Below, in pieces: positions 49,993-58,523 of a stretch of DNA of 64,000 bases. A program made the position numbers and the translations under genes. Under the pieces are notes generated by a model. It had not been told where the DNA came from and did not search any database. It was given only the letters and a program-made list of their open reading frames with translations. The DNA is taken from positions 1 to 64,000 of the forward strand of contig NZ_JGYS01000011.1 of NCBI RefSeq assembly GCF_000741175.1. The letters are read 5' to 3'. The DNA comes from Bifidobacterium callitrichos DSM 23973. Its GTDB lineage: Bacteria; Actinomycetota; Actinomycetes; Actinomycetales; Bifidobacteriaceae. The first letter of the stretch is position 1, and the number at the start of each line of letters is the position of its first letter.

Positions 49993-51657
49993 ATGGGCTA
50001 TCCCACCATCTACCCGACCGGCGTCACCATCTACGACAAGGACGCGGCGTGGAACGGCTACACGCTGTTCCCGACCCCCAAGGGCGCGCTTCTCATCGAC
50101 ATGAACGGACGGGAGGTGAACCGCTGGGCCGGACTCGCCGGATTCCCGAACAAGCTGCTGCCCGGCGGCTCCGTGTTCGGCTCCTCCGGCGCTCGCGGCG
50201 GATCGGCGGCCTATCAGGACCAGCTCGACCTGCTGCAGGTCTCGTGGGACGGCAAGGTCGAATGGAAGTGGGATCACACCGAACTCGTCCATGACGAGGG
50301 CCGCGAGCCGCGCTACATGGCCCGTCAGCACCACGACTTCGAACGTGAGGGATCGCCCACCGGCTACTACGCGCCCGGACTCGACCCGAAGACCGACTCC
50401 GGCAACACGCTGATCCTCACGCACGAGAACTCATACCACCCGGAAATCACCAACCAGCTGCTCATCGACGACAAGATCATCGAGGTCACCTGGGAGGGTG
50501 AGGTCGTCTGGGAGTGGCGCGCGGCCGACCACTTCGAGGAGTTCGGATTCTCCGAGGCGGCGCGCAAGTCCCTGTACGCCAACCCCGCGATGCGCGGCGA
50601 GGCGGGCGGCGACTGGCTGCACGTCAACTGCATTTCCACGCTCGGCCCCAACAAGTGGTTCGACCGCGGTGACTTGCGATTCGCCCCGGAGAACATCCTC
50701 TTCGACGCGCGCAACGCGAACATCCTCGCCATCATCGACAAGCAGACCGGCAAGATCGTGTGGAAGCTCGGTCCGGACTTCGCCGAGAACGAGGCCGTGA
50801 AGAAGATCGGCCCGATCATCGGCCAGCATCACCTCCACCTGATTCCGCGCGGACTGCCGGGCGCGGGCGATCTGCTCGTCTTCGACAACGGCGGCGCGGC
50901 CGGCTACGACGCGCCCAACGCCATCGCTCCGGACGGCGTGAGCGCCGTGCACCGCGACTACTCGCGCGTGCTCGAGATCAACCCGGTCACCTTGGAGATC
51001 GTCTGGCAGTACACGCCGGTCGAGGCCGGATTCATGCCGTTCTCCGACGGATCCAAGTTCTACTCGTCGTTCATCTCGTCGGCTCAAAGGCTCGAGAACG
51101 GCAACACGCTGATCACCGAGGGCTCCGACGGCCGCCTGATCGAGGTGACGCCCGACCATCGGATCGTGTGGGAGTACATCAGCCCGTATTTCAAGGAGTT
51201 CGCGCCCGGATTCGCCACCAACATGGTCTACCGCGCCTATAGGGCGCCCTACTCGTGGGTGCCGCAGGTGCCGAAGCCGGAAGAGGAGTCGATCGTGCCG
51301 ATCGACGTGACCACGTTCCGTGTGCCCGGTGCGCGTGACGACGTGCTCAAGGTGACCACCGTCGACGGCGTCGACCCGAACAAGCAGTCGCTCACCGGCA
51401 CGGATGACGACGAGTTCGGCGGGGATGGGAAGTCCGGTGGGAAGGGTGATTCCGGCAAGGACGGTGGTGCTGACGGATCCACCGGTTCCGCCGACGGATC
51501 CGCCGGCTCCGACCGGACCGATGCCGCCCCCGACCACGCCGATTTCTGCATGGTCCGCCTCGACAAGGACGACATCAAGAACCTGAGCGCCGCCCGCAAG
51601 TCCGACGGCGGCCTCTTCGGCAAGTCCGGCGGCCCCAAGATCACCTACACCCTGTAG
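49993..51657 (+). CDS. arylsulfotransferase-like (ASST) beta-propeller protein, cytosolic
   Basis: The 554-residue product lacks a signal peptide. Repeated blade motifs appear: NTLILTHENSY, NILAIIDKQTGKIVWKLGPDF, VLEINPVTLEIVWQYTP and NTLITEGSDGRLIEVTPDHRIVWEY. His-rich QHHDFERE and GQHHLHLIPRG contain candidate catalytic His. This matches the Arylsulfotran family (PLP-independent sulfate transfer between phenols). Near the C-terminus an insert of ~45 Gly/Asp/Ser residues interrupts the sequence. AGGAGG precedes the start; it lies 85 bases after the ATPase. Its sulfur link is inferred. Confidence 0.82.
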   Translation: MGYPTIYPTGVTIYDKDAAWNGYTLFPTPKGALLIDMNGREVNRWAGLAGFPNKLLPGGSVFGSSGARGGSAAYQDQLDLLQVSWDGKVEWKWDHTELVHDEGREPRYMARQHHDFEREGSPTGYYAPGLDPKTDSGNTLILTHENSYHPEITNQLLIDDKIIEVTWEGEVVWEWRAADHFEEFGFSEAARKSLYANPAMRGEAGGDWLHVNCISTLGPNKWFDRGDLRFAPENILFDARNANILAIIDKQTGKIVWKLGPDFAENEAVKKIGPIIGQHHLHLIPRGLPGAGDLLVFDNGGAAGYDAPNAIAPDGVSAVHRDYSRVLEINPVTLEIVWQYTPVEAGFMPFSDGSKFYSSFISSAQRLENGNTLITEGSDGRLIEVTPDHRIVWEYISPYFKEFAPGFATNMVYRAYRAPYSWVPQVPKPEEESIVPIDVTTFRVPGARDDVLKVTTVDGVDPNKQSLTGTDDDEFGGDGKSGGKGDSGKDGGADGSTGSADGSAGSDRTDAAPDHADFCMVRLDKDDIKNLSAARKSDGGLFGKSGGPKITYTL

Positions 51658-51786
51658 ATGAGCCTGTAGGAACCTGCCGGGGCCTTGTCTGTAGGTTCCT
51701 GCCTGTGGGTTCCGGCCGGGGTTCCTGCCGGTATCCGGTCCTTGGAAGTCTCGGCCCTTGGAGTTCCGGTCCCCGGACCCCCAAAC

Positions 51787-51959
51787 CCCGTTCCCCGTAC
51801 GCTGAGTGTCGGTCAGTGTACGGGGAACGGGAGTATCAACGGATAATCACCCGTATTCGTACGCCTGCGTCGCGGCAGCATACGAATACGGGTGATTCAG
51901 TCGGAATAGCCACCGTCACCGTACGCCTGCGTCATCTCAGCGTACGGTAACGGTGGCTA
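51787..51959. repeat. 62-bp phased hairpin array D (3 units)
   Basis: Hairpins at 51787-51831, 51845-51897 and 51907-51959 have centres at 51809, 51871 and 51933, exactly 62 apart. The arms begin CCCGTTCCCCGTACGCTGA, AATCACCCGTATTCGTACGC and TAGCCACCGTCACCGTACGC, each paired with its complement allowing G-T or single mismatches. It fills the gap between convergent genes; the remainder of 51658-51786 is a CCTGCCGG-rich stretch without a gene. Confidence 0.9.
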
Positions 51960-51971
51960 GTGGATTTGACC

Positions 51972-53333
51972 CTACTTGCAGAACTCTTCGTCGGCCCAGG
52001 TGAGCACGTTGTCGAGGATGTCGAGCTGTTCGCGCAGCTCCTCCTCGGTGATGATCAGCGGCGGGCAGACGTTGAGGTTCGATTCGCGGCCGAACGTATA
52101 GAATCCCCGTTCCCGCAACTTGGCGAAGATGGCCGGCATGCGTCCGTTGGACGTGTGGTACGGGGCCATCAGTTCGCGGGTCTCCTTGTTTACGACCAGT
52201 GTGAGTGCGGCGAACAGGCCGATGCATCGCGCCTCGCCTACGCAGGCGTGACGGCGTGCGAAGCCCTCCAACGTCGGCTTGAGCACGCTCTCCAACTGCC
52301 TGACATGGGCGCATACGTCGTGATCCAGATAGTACTGGGTGGCGGCCAGACCGGCCGCGCAGGCCAATGGATGACCGGAGTAGGTCAGACCGCACGGCAG
52401 CGGGTGGGTCTCGAAGAACTCGGAGATCGCCTTGCTCGCGATCACACCGCCCAACGGCACTGTGGCGCCGGTGACGCCCTTGGCGAAGGTGACGAGGTCC
52501 GGCACCAGATCGAAGTTCTGCCAGGTGAACATCTTGCCCGAACGCGCGAACCCGGCCATCACCTCGTCACAGATGAGCAGAATTCCGTTCCTGTGGCACA
52601 GTTCCGCTACGCCCTCCATATAGCCCTTCGGCGGCACGAGCACACCGTTGGCGCCCACGATCGACTCCATGAGGATCGCTGCGATGGTCTCCGGCCCCTC
52701 GTAGGCGATCTGCTCCTCCAGCTGGTGCAGATACTGACGGGTGCATCGCGCCTCATCCTCGGGCGTGCGATCGAACCCGTCCTCGTAGACGGACGGGTTG
52801 AGGAAGTGAACGAAGCTCGGAGCCGCACCGCCCACCTCATAGGCGAACCTGCGCCAGTCGCCGCTGGCGAACGCCGATCCCAACGTGGATCCGTGGTAGG
52901 AGCGATAGCAGGAGAGGATCTTCGGCCGGCCGGTATAGAAGCGGGCGATCTCAATCGCGTTCTCATTGGAATCGGAGCCGCCCAGCGTGAAGAACACGCG
53001 CTGGAAGTGATCCTCGCCGGCGATCCTCACCAGCAGGCGGGCCAGTTCGCCGCGCGGCTTGACCGCGAAGCTCGGGGCGATGTAGCACAGCTCCTCCGCC
53101 TGCTTCCTGATCGCCTCCACCACCACCTGATTCTGATGGCCCAGATTCGAACAGACCATCTGCGAACTCATGTCCGCGTAGCGCTTACCGTCGTAATCCC
53201 AGAAGTAGATGCCCTCGGCGCGCTTGACCGCGATGACCGGCCCGCCTTGCTTCGCCCACGGCTGGAGCACGTACTCCTGATGCAGTCGCGCCACTTCCTG
53301 TCCGGTCGGGTCGTTCACGGTCGGATTGCCCAT
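51972..53333 (-). CDS. class III aminotransferase, probable taurine aminotransferase (Toa/Tpa-like)
   Basis: The 453-residue PLP enzyme has an N-terminal YVLQPWAKQGGP and MSSQMVCSNLGHQ, the pattern of taurine/beta-alanine-type omega-aminotransferases. The PLP site has SYHGSTLGSA, the Asp in LICDEVMAGFARSGK and the catalytic Lys in VTFAKGVTGATVPLGG. It would turn taurine into sulfoacetaldehyde. ATG 53333 (AGGGGGAA upstream) is preferred over 53369. A TATACT box lies at 53423-53418 on this strand. Convergent to the ASST gene and divergent from a sulfonate permease. Confidence 0.85.
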   Translation of the reverse strand: MGNPTVNDPTGQEVARLHQEYVLQPWAKQGGPVIAVKRAEGIYFWDYDGKRYADMSSQMVCSNLGHQNQVVVEAIRKQAEELCYIAPSFAVKPRGELARLLVRIAGEDHFQRVFFTLGGSDSNENAIEIARFYTGRPKILSCYRSYHGSTLGSAFASGDWRRFAYEVGGAAPSFVHFLNPSVYEDGFDRTPEDEARCTRQYLHQLEEQIAYEGPETIAAILMESIVGANGVLVPPKGYMEGVAELCHRNGILLICDEVMAGFARSGKMFTWQNFDLVPDLVTFAKGVTGATVPLGGVIASKAISEFFETHPLPCGLTYSGHPLACAAGLAATQYYLDHDVCAHVRQLESVLKPTLEGFARRHACVGEARCIGLFAALTLVVNKETRELMAPYHTSNGRMPAIFAKLRERGFYTFGRESNLNVCPPLIITEEELREQLDILDNVLTWADEEFCK

Positions 53334-53423
53334 AGTGTTGTATTCCCCCTGATTCACGTCGGCATTCATCGTCGTCGACGAGACGTATGCGGCCCTCCCA
53401 ACGAGGCCGATGGCCGAAGTATA

Positions 53424-53790
53424 AGCATGGCGATCCAGTGAGACGAAACGGTGCGGAAAGCCCGGAATGGCGGGGTTATGCGGTTCGTTAAACGGTCATA
53501 GGAAGCGTCTATAAGCGATTTTCGTTTTTTGGGGCCTGCGGGCCGATTGCACCGGTTACTGTTGAGCACAGAGGTTCCGTTAAGAGGTCACGGCGTGCAG
53601 ACGCCGTCGCATTCAGCACGGAACGTTTGTGTGCCGATCCCGTTGTATGGGCGGCGGCACGCAAATCCACAAGACCGTAGCTACTTGTTGTTCTGGTTGC
53701 GGGCCCAATGATTTTCACAGCAATAAGGGTCTCGGCCAGCGTGACGGACAGTCACAGTCGCGACCCGGCCGGACACGGGGGAAAGCAAGC
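53424..53790 (+). promoter_or_regulatory. leader of the second sulfonate transporter: nested hairpin and Cys-codon-rich segment
   Basis: A nested structure has outer arms GTTCCGT (53574-53580)/ACGGAAC (53618-53624) and inner arms ACGGCGT/ACGCCGT (53590-53607). Next comes a frame open from GTG 53629 or ATG 53647 into the permease gene, with Cys codons at 53632, 53644, 53686, 53689 and 53698. It could be a cysteine-sensing leader or an N-terminal extension of the permease. No other gene is visible between the aminotransferase and 53790. Confidence 0.35.
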
Positions 53791-54696
53791 ATGACTGCGG
53801 CAATAGGCATCGAACGAGCGAAGACGTGGACGCGTCCTGTGACCAGGCGCGTGGCACCGGGGCCGAATCAGGGCCCCGAAGTCATCCGCAGGCGCATTCC
53901 GGTCAACAGGCTGCAGGCGCTGATCTCGCTGGTCGGCTTCGTGGCCGTCTGGTGGGCGGTCACCGCTACCAAGCTCATCAACCCGCTGTACCTGCCGAGC
54001 CCGGGTGCTGTGTGGAATGCCTTCATCAAGGCCAACACCTGCAATCCGATCGCCGCCGGATCGACGCGTATCGTCTGCGGCGTGCAGCAGTACTTCCTGT
54101 GGCAGCATCTGCTGATGAGCCTCGAACGCATCGGCGTCGGACTCGGCTTCGCCATCGTCGCTGGCGTGCTGGTCGGCTTCCTGCTGTCGAGCGTCGCATG
54201 GCTCAGCCGCGTGGTCATGCCGTACATCAACTTCGTGCGCGCCTTGCCTCCGCTCGGCTACATCGGCCTGCTCATCGTATGGTTCGGCATCGGCGACACC
54301 ACCAAGATCTGGCTGCTGTTCCTCGCCGCCTTCCCGCCGATCGTGCTCGCCACCATCGACGGCATCAAGGGCGTGAGCAAGGACCGCATCAACTCCGCGC
54401 TATCGCTGGGCTCCTCGCGACTGCAGCTGCTGTCGCTGGTGGTCCTGCCGAGCGCCCTGCCCAGCGTGCTCAACGGCATCCGTCTCGCTGTCGGCTTCGC
54501 GTGGACCACGGTCGTGGCCGCCGAGCTCAACAACGGCATCCCGGGCATCGGCGCGCTCGCCTACCTGTCCGGCACGGAGATGAACACGCCGCTGACCATC
54601 GCCTGCATCATCGTGATCGGCATCGCGGCGCTCGTACTCGACGGCATCCTGCAGCTGGTGATCCACGCGCTCACGCCGTGGGTCGGCAAGGAGTGA
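53791..54696 (+). CDS. sulfonate/taurine ABC transporter permease (SsuC/TauC-like)
   Basis: The 301-residue permease has six helices starting LQALISLVGFVAVWWAVTA, a periplasmic LPSPGAVW segment and the coupling region FVRALPPLGYIGLLIVWFGIGDTTKI ... GSSRLQLLSLVVLPSALP. A ~50-residue insertion with two Cys (CNPIAAG, IVCGVQQ) sits in the first outer loop. ATG 53791 follows GGGGGAAA. It is the first gene of a permease-binding protein-ATPase operon. Confidence 0.9.
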   Translation: MTAAIGIERAKTWTRPVTRRVAPGPNQGPEVIRRRIPVNRLQALISLVGFVAVWWAVTATKLINPLYLPSPGAVWNAFIKANTCNPIAAGSTRIVCGVQQYFLWQHLLMSLERIGVGLGFAIVAGVLVGFLLSSVAWLSRVVMPYINFVRALPPLGYIGLLIVWFGIGDTTKIWLLFLAAFPPIVLATIDGIKGVSKDRINSALSLGSSRLQLLSLVVLPSALPSVLNGIRLAVGFAWTTVVAAELNNGIPGIGALAYLSGTEMNTPLTIACIIVIGIAALVLDGILQLVIHALTPWVGKE

Positions 54697-54754
54697 TTCC
54701 GGGGGAGTGGTGACGCGGACGGTGGGGGCCGTCCGCGAATCACAACACGTGGGA

Positions 54755-54770
54755 TGTTTCACGTGAAACA
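54755..54770. other. parS site (ParB binding), exact
   Basis: This is a second exact TGTTTCACGTGAAACA, located in the 112-base gap between permease and binding-protein genes, 38 bases before the latter's start. Confidence 0.85.
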
Positions 54771-54808
54771 ACGACTTATCCGAAAACAATAGAAGGGGAA
54801 ACCATATC

Positions 54809-55900
54809 ATGTCTATCGATCTCAAGCGTTCCGGTTGGGCGAAGCGCGCACTCGCACTGGTGGCCACCGTCGCAGCCGTCGCATCGGTCGCGGCCTGCGG
54901 TCAGATGCAGACCGCCGATCAGGTGGCCGGCAATACTGACGCGAGCAATGCATCCAGCTCCTGTGTGACCAAGGAGAACACCGACTTCACCGGAACGCTG
55001 CGCATCGGCTGGCAGGCCATTCCGAACGCCGATCTGGTGGTCAAGGATCAGAAGCTGCTCGAAGCCTGCCTGCCGAAGGCCAAGGTCGAATGGAGCCAGT
55101 TCAACTCCGGCGCGGATACATTGCAGGCGTTCGGCGCCAAGTCGCTCGACATCGCGCTGCTCGGCTCCAGCCCGACGGTCAAGGCCGCCAGCGCGCCGCT
55201 GAACCTGCCGGTGCAGGCCGTGTGGATCAACGACGTGATCGGCGAGGCCGAATCGCTCGTCGCCAAGGACGGCATCACGTCCGTCAAGGATCTCAAAGGC
55301 AAGACGGTGGCCGTGCCGTTCGGCTCCACCTCGCACTTCTCGCTGCTTTCCGCGCTGCAGAACGAGGGATTGAGCGAATCGGACGTCAAACTCATCAACC
55401 TCGATCCGGACAAGATCCCCGCCGCATGGCAGCGCGGCGAGATCGACGCCGCATGGGTGTGGGATCCGGTGCAGAGCGAACTCAAGAAGGCCGGCGCGAA
55501 GCCTGTCACCTCCAGCGCCGAAACCGCCAAGCTGGGCGCGCCCACCTATGATCTCGAAGTGGCTGCGACCGACTTCATCAAGACCAACCCGTCCGTGCTG
55601 GAGACCTGGACCGCCGTGGAGAATCACGCCATCAAGCAGGTCGCCGCCAAGGATGGCAAGGCCATCGACTCCATTGCCTCCCAGCTGGGCATCGACCCGG
55701 ATCAGGTCAAGCAGCAGCTCGCCGGATACGAGTACCCGGACGCGAGCGAACAGGCCAAGACCTTCGCGGACGACCTGCCGGCGACCTTCAAGAAGACCGC
55801 CGAATTCCTCAAGCAGCAGAACGGCATCGACGCGGTGGGCGACAGCTACGACTCCGCGCTCTACGCCGACGCGATCGAGCAGGTCGCCAAGGAGAACTGA
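54809..55900 (+). CDS. sulfonate/taurine-binding lipoprotein (TauA/SsuA-like)
   Basis: The 363-residue protein has a lipoprotein signal with VAAC (Cys 30), a Ser/Asn/Ala linker, then a TauA-type domain: GTLRIGWQAIPNADLV, LDIALLGSSPTVKA, SVKDLKGKTVAVPFGSTSH and GEIDAAWVWDPV. The AWVWDP motif is typical of taurine binding proteins, where Trp and Asp hold the amine. AGAAGGGGAAA precedes the ATG. It delivers taurine or a related sulfonate to the adjacent permease. Confidence 0.9.
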   Translation: MSIDLKRSGWAKRALALVATVAAVASVAACGQMQTADQVAGNTDASNASSSCVTKENTDFTGTLRIGWQAIPNADLVVKDQKLLEACLPKAKVEWSQFNSGADTLQAFGAKSLDIALLGSSPTVKAASAPLNLPVQAVWINDVIGEAESLVAKDGITSVKDLKGKTVAVPFGSTSHFSLLSALQNEGLSESDVKLINLDPDKIPAAWQRGEIDAAWVWDPVQSELKKAGAKPVTSSAETAKLGAPTYDLEVAATDFIKTNPSVLETWTAVENHAIKQVAAKDGKAIDSIASQLGIDPDQVKQQLAGYEYPDASEQAKTFADDLPATFKKTAEFLKQQNGIDAVGDSYDSALYADAIEQVAKEN

Positions 55901-55904
55901 GGCG

Positions 55905-56717
55905 ATGACCGTTACATCGACAACCGGTACGGAGAACACGGGCGATCAGGGCGGCGTGGTCATCCGCCACGTCACCAAGACCTTCGACACCGAACGGGGC
56001 GAGAAGGTCACCGCATTGCACGACATCAACCTGACCATCGCCAATCACGATTTCATCTGCGTGGTCGGCCAGTCGGGGTGCGGCAAGACCACATTGCTGA
56101 GCATGCTCGCCGGATTCGAGAAGCCCACGGAGGGCGAGCTGCTCATCAACGGTCGGCGCATCGAACGCCCCGACGCCAAGCGCGGCGTGGTGTTCCAGAA
56201 GCCGCAGCTGTACCCGTGGCTCAACGTGCGTCGGAACGTGGAGTTCGGCATGAAGGTGCAGGGCGTGGATCGCGCGCGTCGCGAACGCATCGCCGGCGAG
56301 TACCTCGAGATGGTGGGTCTGTCCGACGCTGCAGATCGCCGCCCGTACGAGCTGTCCGGAGGCATGCAGCAACGTGCACAGATCGCGCGCGTGCTCGCCG
56401 CCGATCCCGACCTCATCCTCATGGACGAGCCGTTCGGCGCGCTCGACGCGTTGACCCGCGAGAACCTGCAGGTGGAGCTGCGCCGCATCTGGCAGGAGAA
56501 GCGCAAGACCGTGTTCTTCATCACCCACAGCGTCGACGAGGCGATCTTCCTCGGTACGCGCGTGATCGTGATGACCGCCCACCCCGGCACCGTCAAGATG
56601 GACGTGCCGGTGACCGTGCCGCGCGACCCCGACCATCCCGAGGATATCGACGCGGTGCGCAACACCCCGCAGTTCATCGCGCTCGAGCACGAGATCTCCG
56701 GCGCGATCCACCACTGA
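55905..56717 (+). CDS. sulfonate/taurine ABC transporter ATPase (TauB-like)
   Basis: The 270-residue ATPase has Walker A GQSGCGKT (55-62), Q-loop VVFQKPQLYPWLNVRRNV, signature LSGGMQQRAQIARVL, Walker B LILMDEPFGALDALT and switch His FITHSVDEAIFLGTR. It starts 4 bases after the binding-protein stop. It completes the second sulfonate importer. Confidence 0.93.
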   Translation: MTVTSTTGTENTGDQGGVVIRHVTKTFDTERGEKVTALHDINLTIANHDFICVVGQSGCGKTTLLSMLAGFEKPTEGELLINGRRIERPDAKRGVVFQKPQLYPWLNVRRNVEFGMKVQGVDRARRERIAGEYLEMVGLSDAADRRPYELSGGMQQRAQIARVLAADPDLILMDEPFGALDALTRENLQVELRRIWQEKRKTVFFITHSVDEAIFLGTRVIVMTAHPGTVKMDVPVTVPRDPDHPEDIDAVRNTPQFIALEHEISGAIHH

Positions 56718-56818
56718 CCCACTGACCCTCAGTACCAACTAGGTCACCCATCAGGAACCGGGCCCGACGACCCGGTTCCCACCTCTGGTTTTCTCTTTGC
56801 ACATGAAAGGGCGTTTTG

Positions 56819-58510
56819 ATGACGTCAACAATGCAAGCGCAAACACAGTCGCAATCCAAATCAATATCCTCACCAGTGCCGAGGAATCGCACGGCGTCGA
56901 AGTCCGCAACAAAGTTCCTGGTCTTCCCTGTCGTCACGCTCATCCTCGCTCAGATGGGCACGTCCGGCGACAACGGCGCTTTGGCCATCGCCACATCGGC
57001 GTTGACAACTCAGTTGCACGCGAACATGGCCAGCATCCAGCTGTCGAACATGATGTACCCGCTGATCGCCGGCTCGTTCATGGTGGCCGGCGGGTTCATC
57101 GGTACTCTGTTTGGGTGGAAACGAACCTTCCGCGTCGGCGCGGCGCTGTGCGCGATCGGCGAGCTGATCTCCGCACTGTCGCCCAACATCGACGTGTTCA
57201 ACTGGGGTGGCCGCACGTTCGTGGGACTCGGCGCGAGCCTGCTGATCCCGTCCGTGCTTGGTCTGATCCCGAAGATCTATGAAGGCAAGCATCGTGCGCT
57301 GGCATTCGGTTGCGTAGGTGCCGCTGCAGGTGGCTTCTCATCGTTCCTGCCGCTCGCATTGGGCATCGTGATGGGCCTGAGCGGATTCCGCGTGGTGTAC
57401 GGTGTGCTGTCGGCATACTTCATCATGCTGCTGTTGCTCTCGCTTCGTCTGCCGAGGATCTCGAAAACCGAAGTGAACCACAAGTTCGACGTGCTGGGCG
57501 TCACGCTCGCGGCCATCGGATTCTTCCTGGTGCTCTTTGGTCTCTCGCGCATTTCGGCATGGGGACTACTTGAGGCGTTCCCGCAGGCTCCGTTCACGGT
57601 GTTTGGACTGTCTCCGGCGATTCCGCTGGTCATCATCGGCGCGATCGTGCTGGTCGTGCTCGGCGTGGTGGAGAAGGGCGTCGAGGAGCGCAACGGCGTG
57701 GCTTTGTTGCCGCAGTCGTTCCTGAAGACCCCGCAGGTGCTTGCAGGTCTGTATGCATGGCTGATCACCTTCCTGTTCCTTGGAGTCCAGGGCATTCTCA
57801 TGGGACCGTACCTGCAGCTGGTGGCCGGATGGTCTCCGGCCAAGGTCGGCGTGATCTCCGTCCTGTCCGGATTGCCGACGATTCTCGTGGCGATCGGATT
57901 GCCGAAGCTCCTGCCGAATGCGAATCCGAAGCGTGTGATCCAGCTGGGATACATCGTCATGATCGTGGCGTTGTTCATCCGCTCGTTCTCCATCACGCTG
58001 CATAGTGCGATCGAATGGCTGGTGTTCGTCGGTACGATCGTCACCGGTATCGGCGTCGGTCTCATCAACTCGCAGGCGTCGAACGTCGTCGCATTGGCGG
58101 TGAACGAGCGTGACGCCTCGCAGTCCGGTGGAGTGCAGGGCGTAGCACGCAACATCGGCCAGGCGCTCGGCGTCGGCATTCTTGGAGCGGTACTGCTGTT
58201 CGGCATCACCGCGAATGTGGGCAATGCCGTGAGGAATTCTCCGGTGATCTCTTCCGATGTGGCGTCCGCGGTGACGAGCAAGAGCATCACGTTGGTCGGC
58301 GACGAGGAGTTCGAGAAGGAGATCGCCGACGTTGGCGCCACGCCTGAGGAGAAGACCGAACTGGTGAGAATCAACGCCGAGCAGCGATACAACGTCACGC
58401 GTTCGGCCTACGTCGTCGCCGCCGCGATCGTGGCGTTCGGCCTGTTCACCACTCGCGGCATCACCAAGTTCGGTGAAGCCGCGGAGCAAGACGAACGTAG
58501 CGAACGGTAG
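56819..58510 (+). CDS. MFS transporter, DHA2-type (14 helices)
   Basis: The 563-residue product has about 14 membrane segments. The N-terminal half has GRTFVGLGASLLIPSVLGLI, the motif C-like gate of DHA2 drug:H+ antiporters, and GWKRTFRVGAALCA in loop 2-3 (motif A position). A soluble ~75-residue loop precedes the last helix. It is less G/C-biased at third positions than neighbours, suggesting transfer. It is followed 13 bases later by the amidohydrolase gene, so export of a product or import of that enzyme's substrate are both possible. Confidence 0.85.
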   Translation: MTSTMQAQTQSQSKSISSPVPRNRTASKSATKFLVFPVVTLILAQMGTSGDNGALAIATSALTTQLHANMASIQLSNMMYPLIAGSFMVAGGFIGTLFGWKRTFRVGAALCAIGELISALSPNIDVFNWGGRTFVGLGASLLIPSVLGLIPKIYEGKHRALAFGCVGAAAGGFSSFLPLALGIVMGLSGFRVVYGVLSAYFIMLLLLSLRLPRISKTEVNHKFDVLGVTLAAIGFFLVLFGLSRISAWGLLEAFPQAPFTVFGLSPAIPLVIIGAIVLVVLGVVEKGVEERNGVALLPQSFLKTPQVLAGLYAWLITFLFLGVQGILMGPYLQLVAGWSPAKVGVISVLSGLPTILVAIGLPKLLPNANPKRVIQLGYIVMIVALFIRSFSITLHSAIEWLVFVGTIVTGIGVGLINSQASNVVALAVNERDASQSGGVQGVARNIGQALGVGILGAVLLFGITANVGNAVRNSPVISSDVASAVTSKSITLVGDEEFEKEIADVGATPEEKTELVRINAEQRYNVTRSAYVVAAAIVAFGLFTTRGITKFGEAAEQDERSER

Positions 58511-58523
58511 AAGGGCCTCGGGC

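Noticed and set aside
51787..51959. Hairpin arrays as CRISPR arrays (62-bp period)
   Set aside because: The would-be spacers are themselves palindromic arms and repeats are short (about CGTACG plus a few bases). No cas genes are present.
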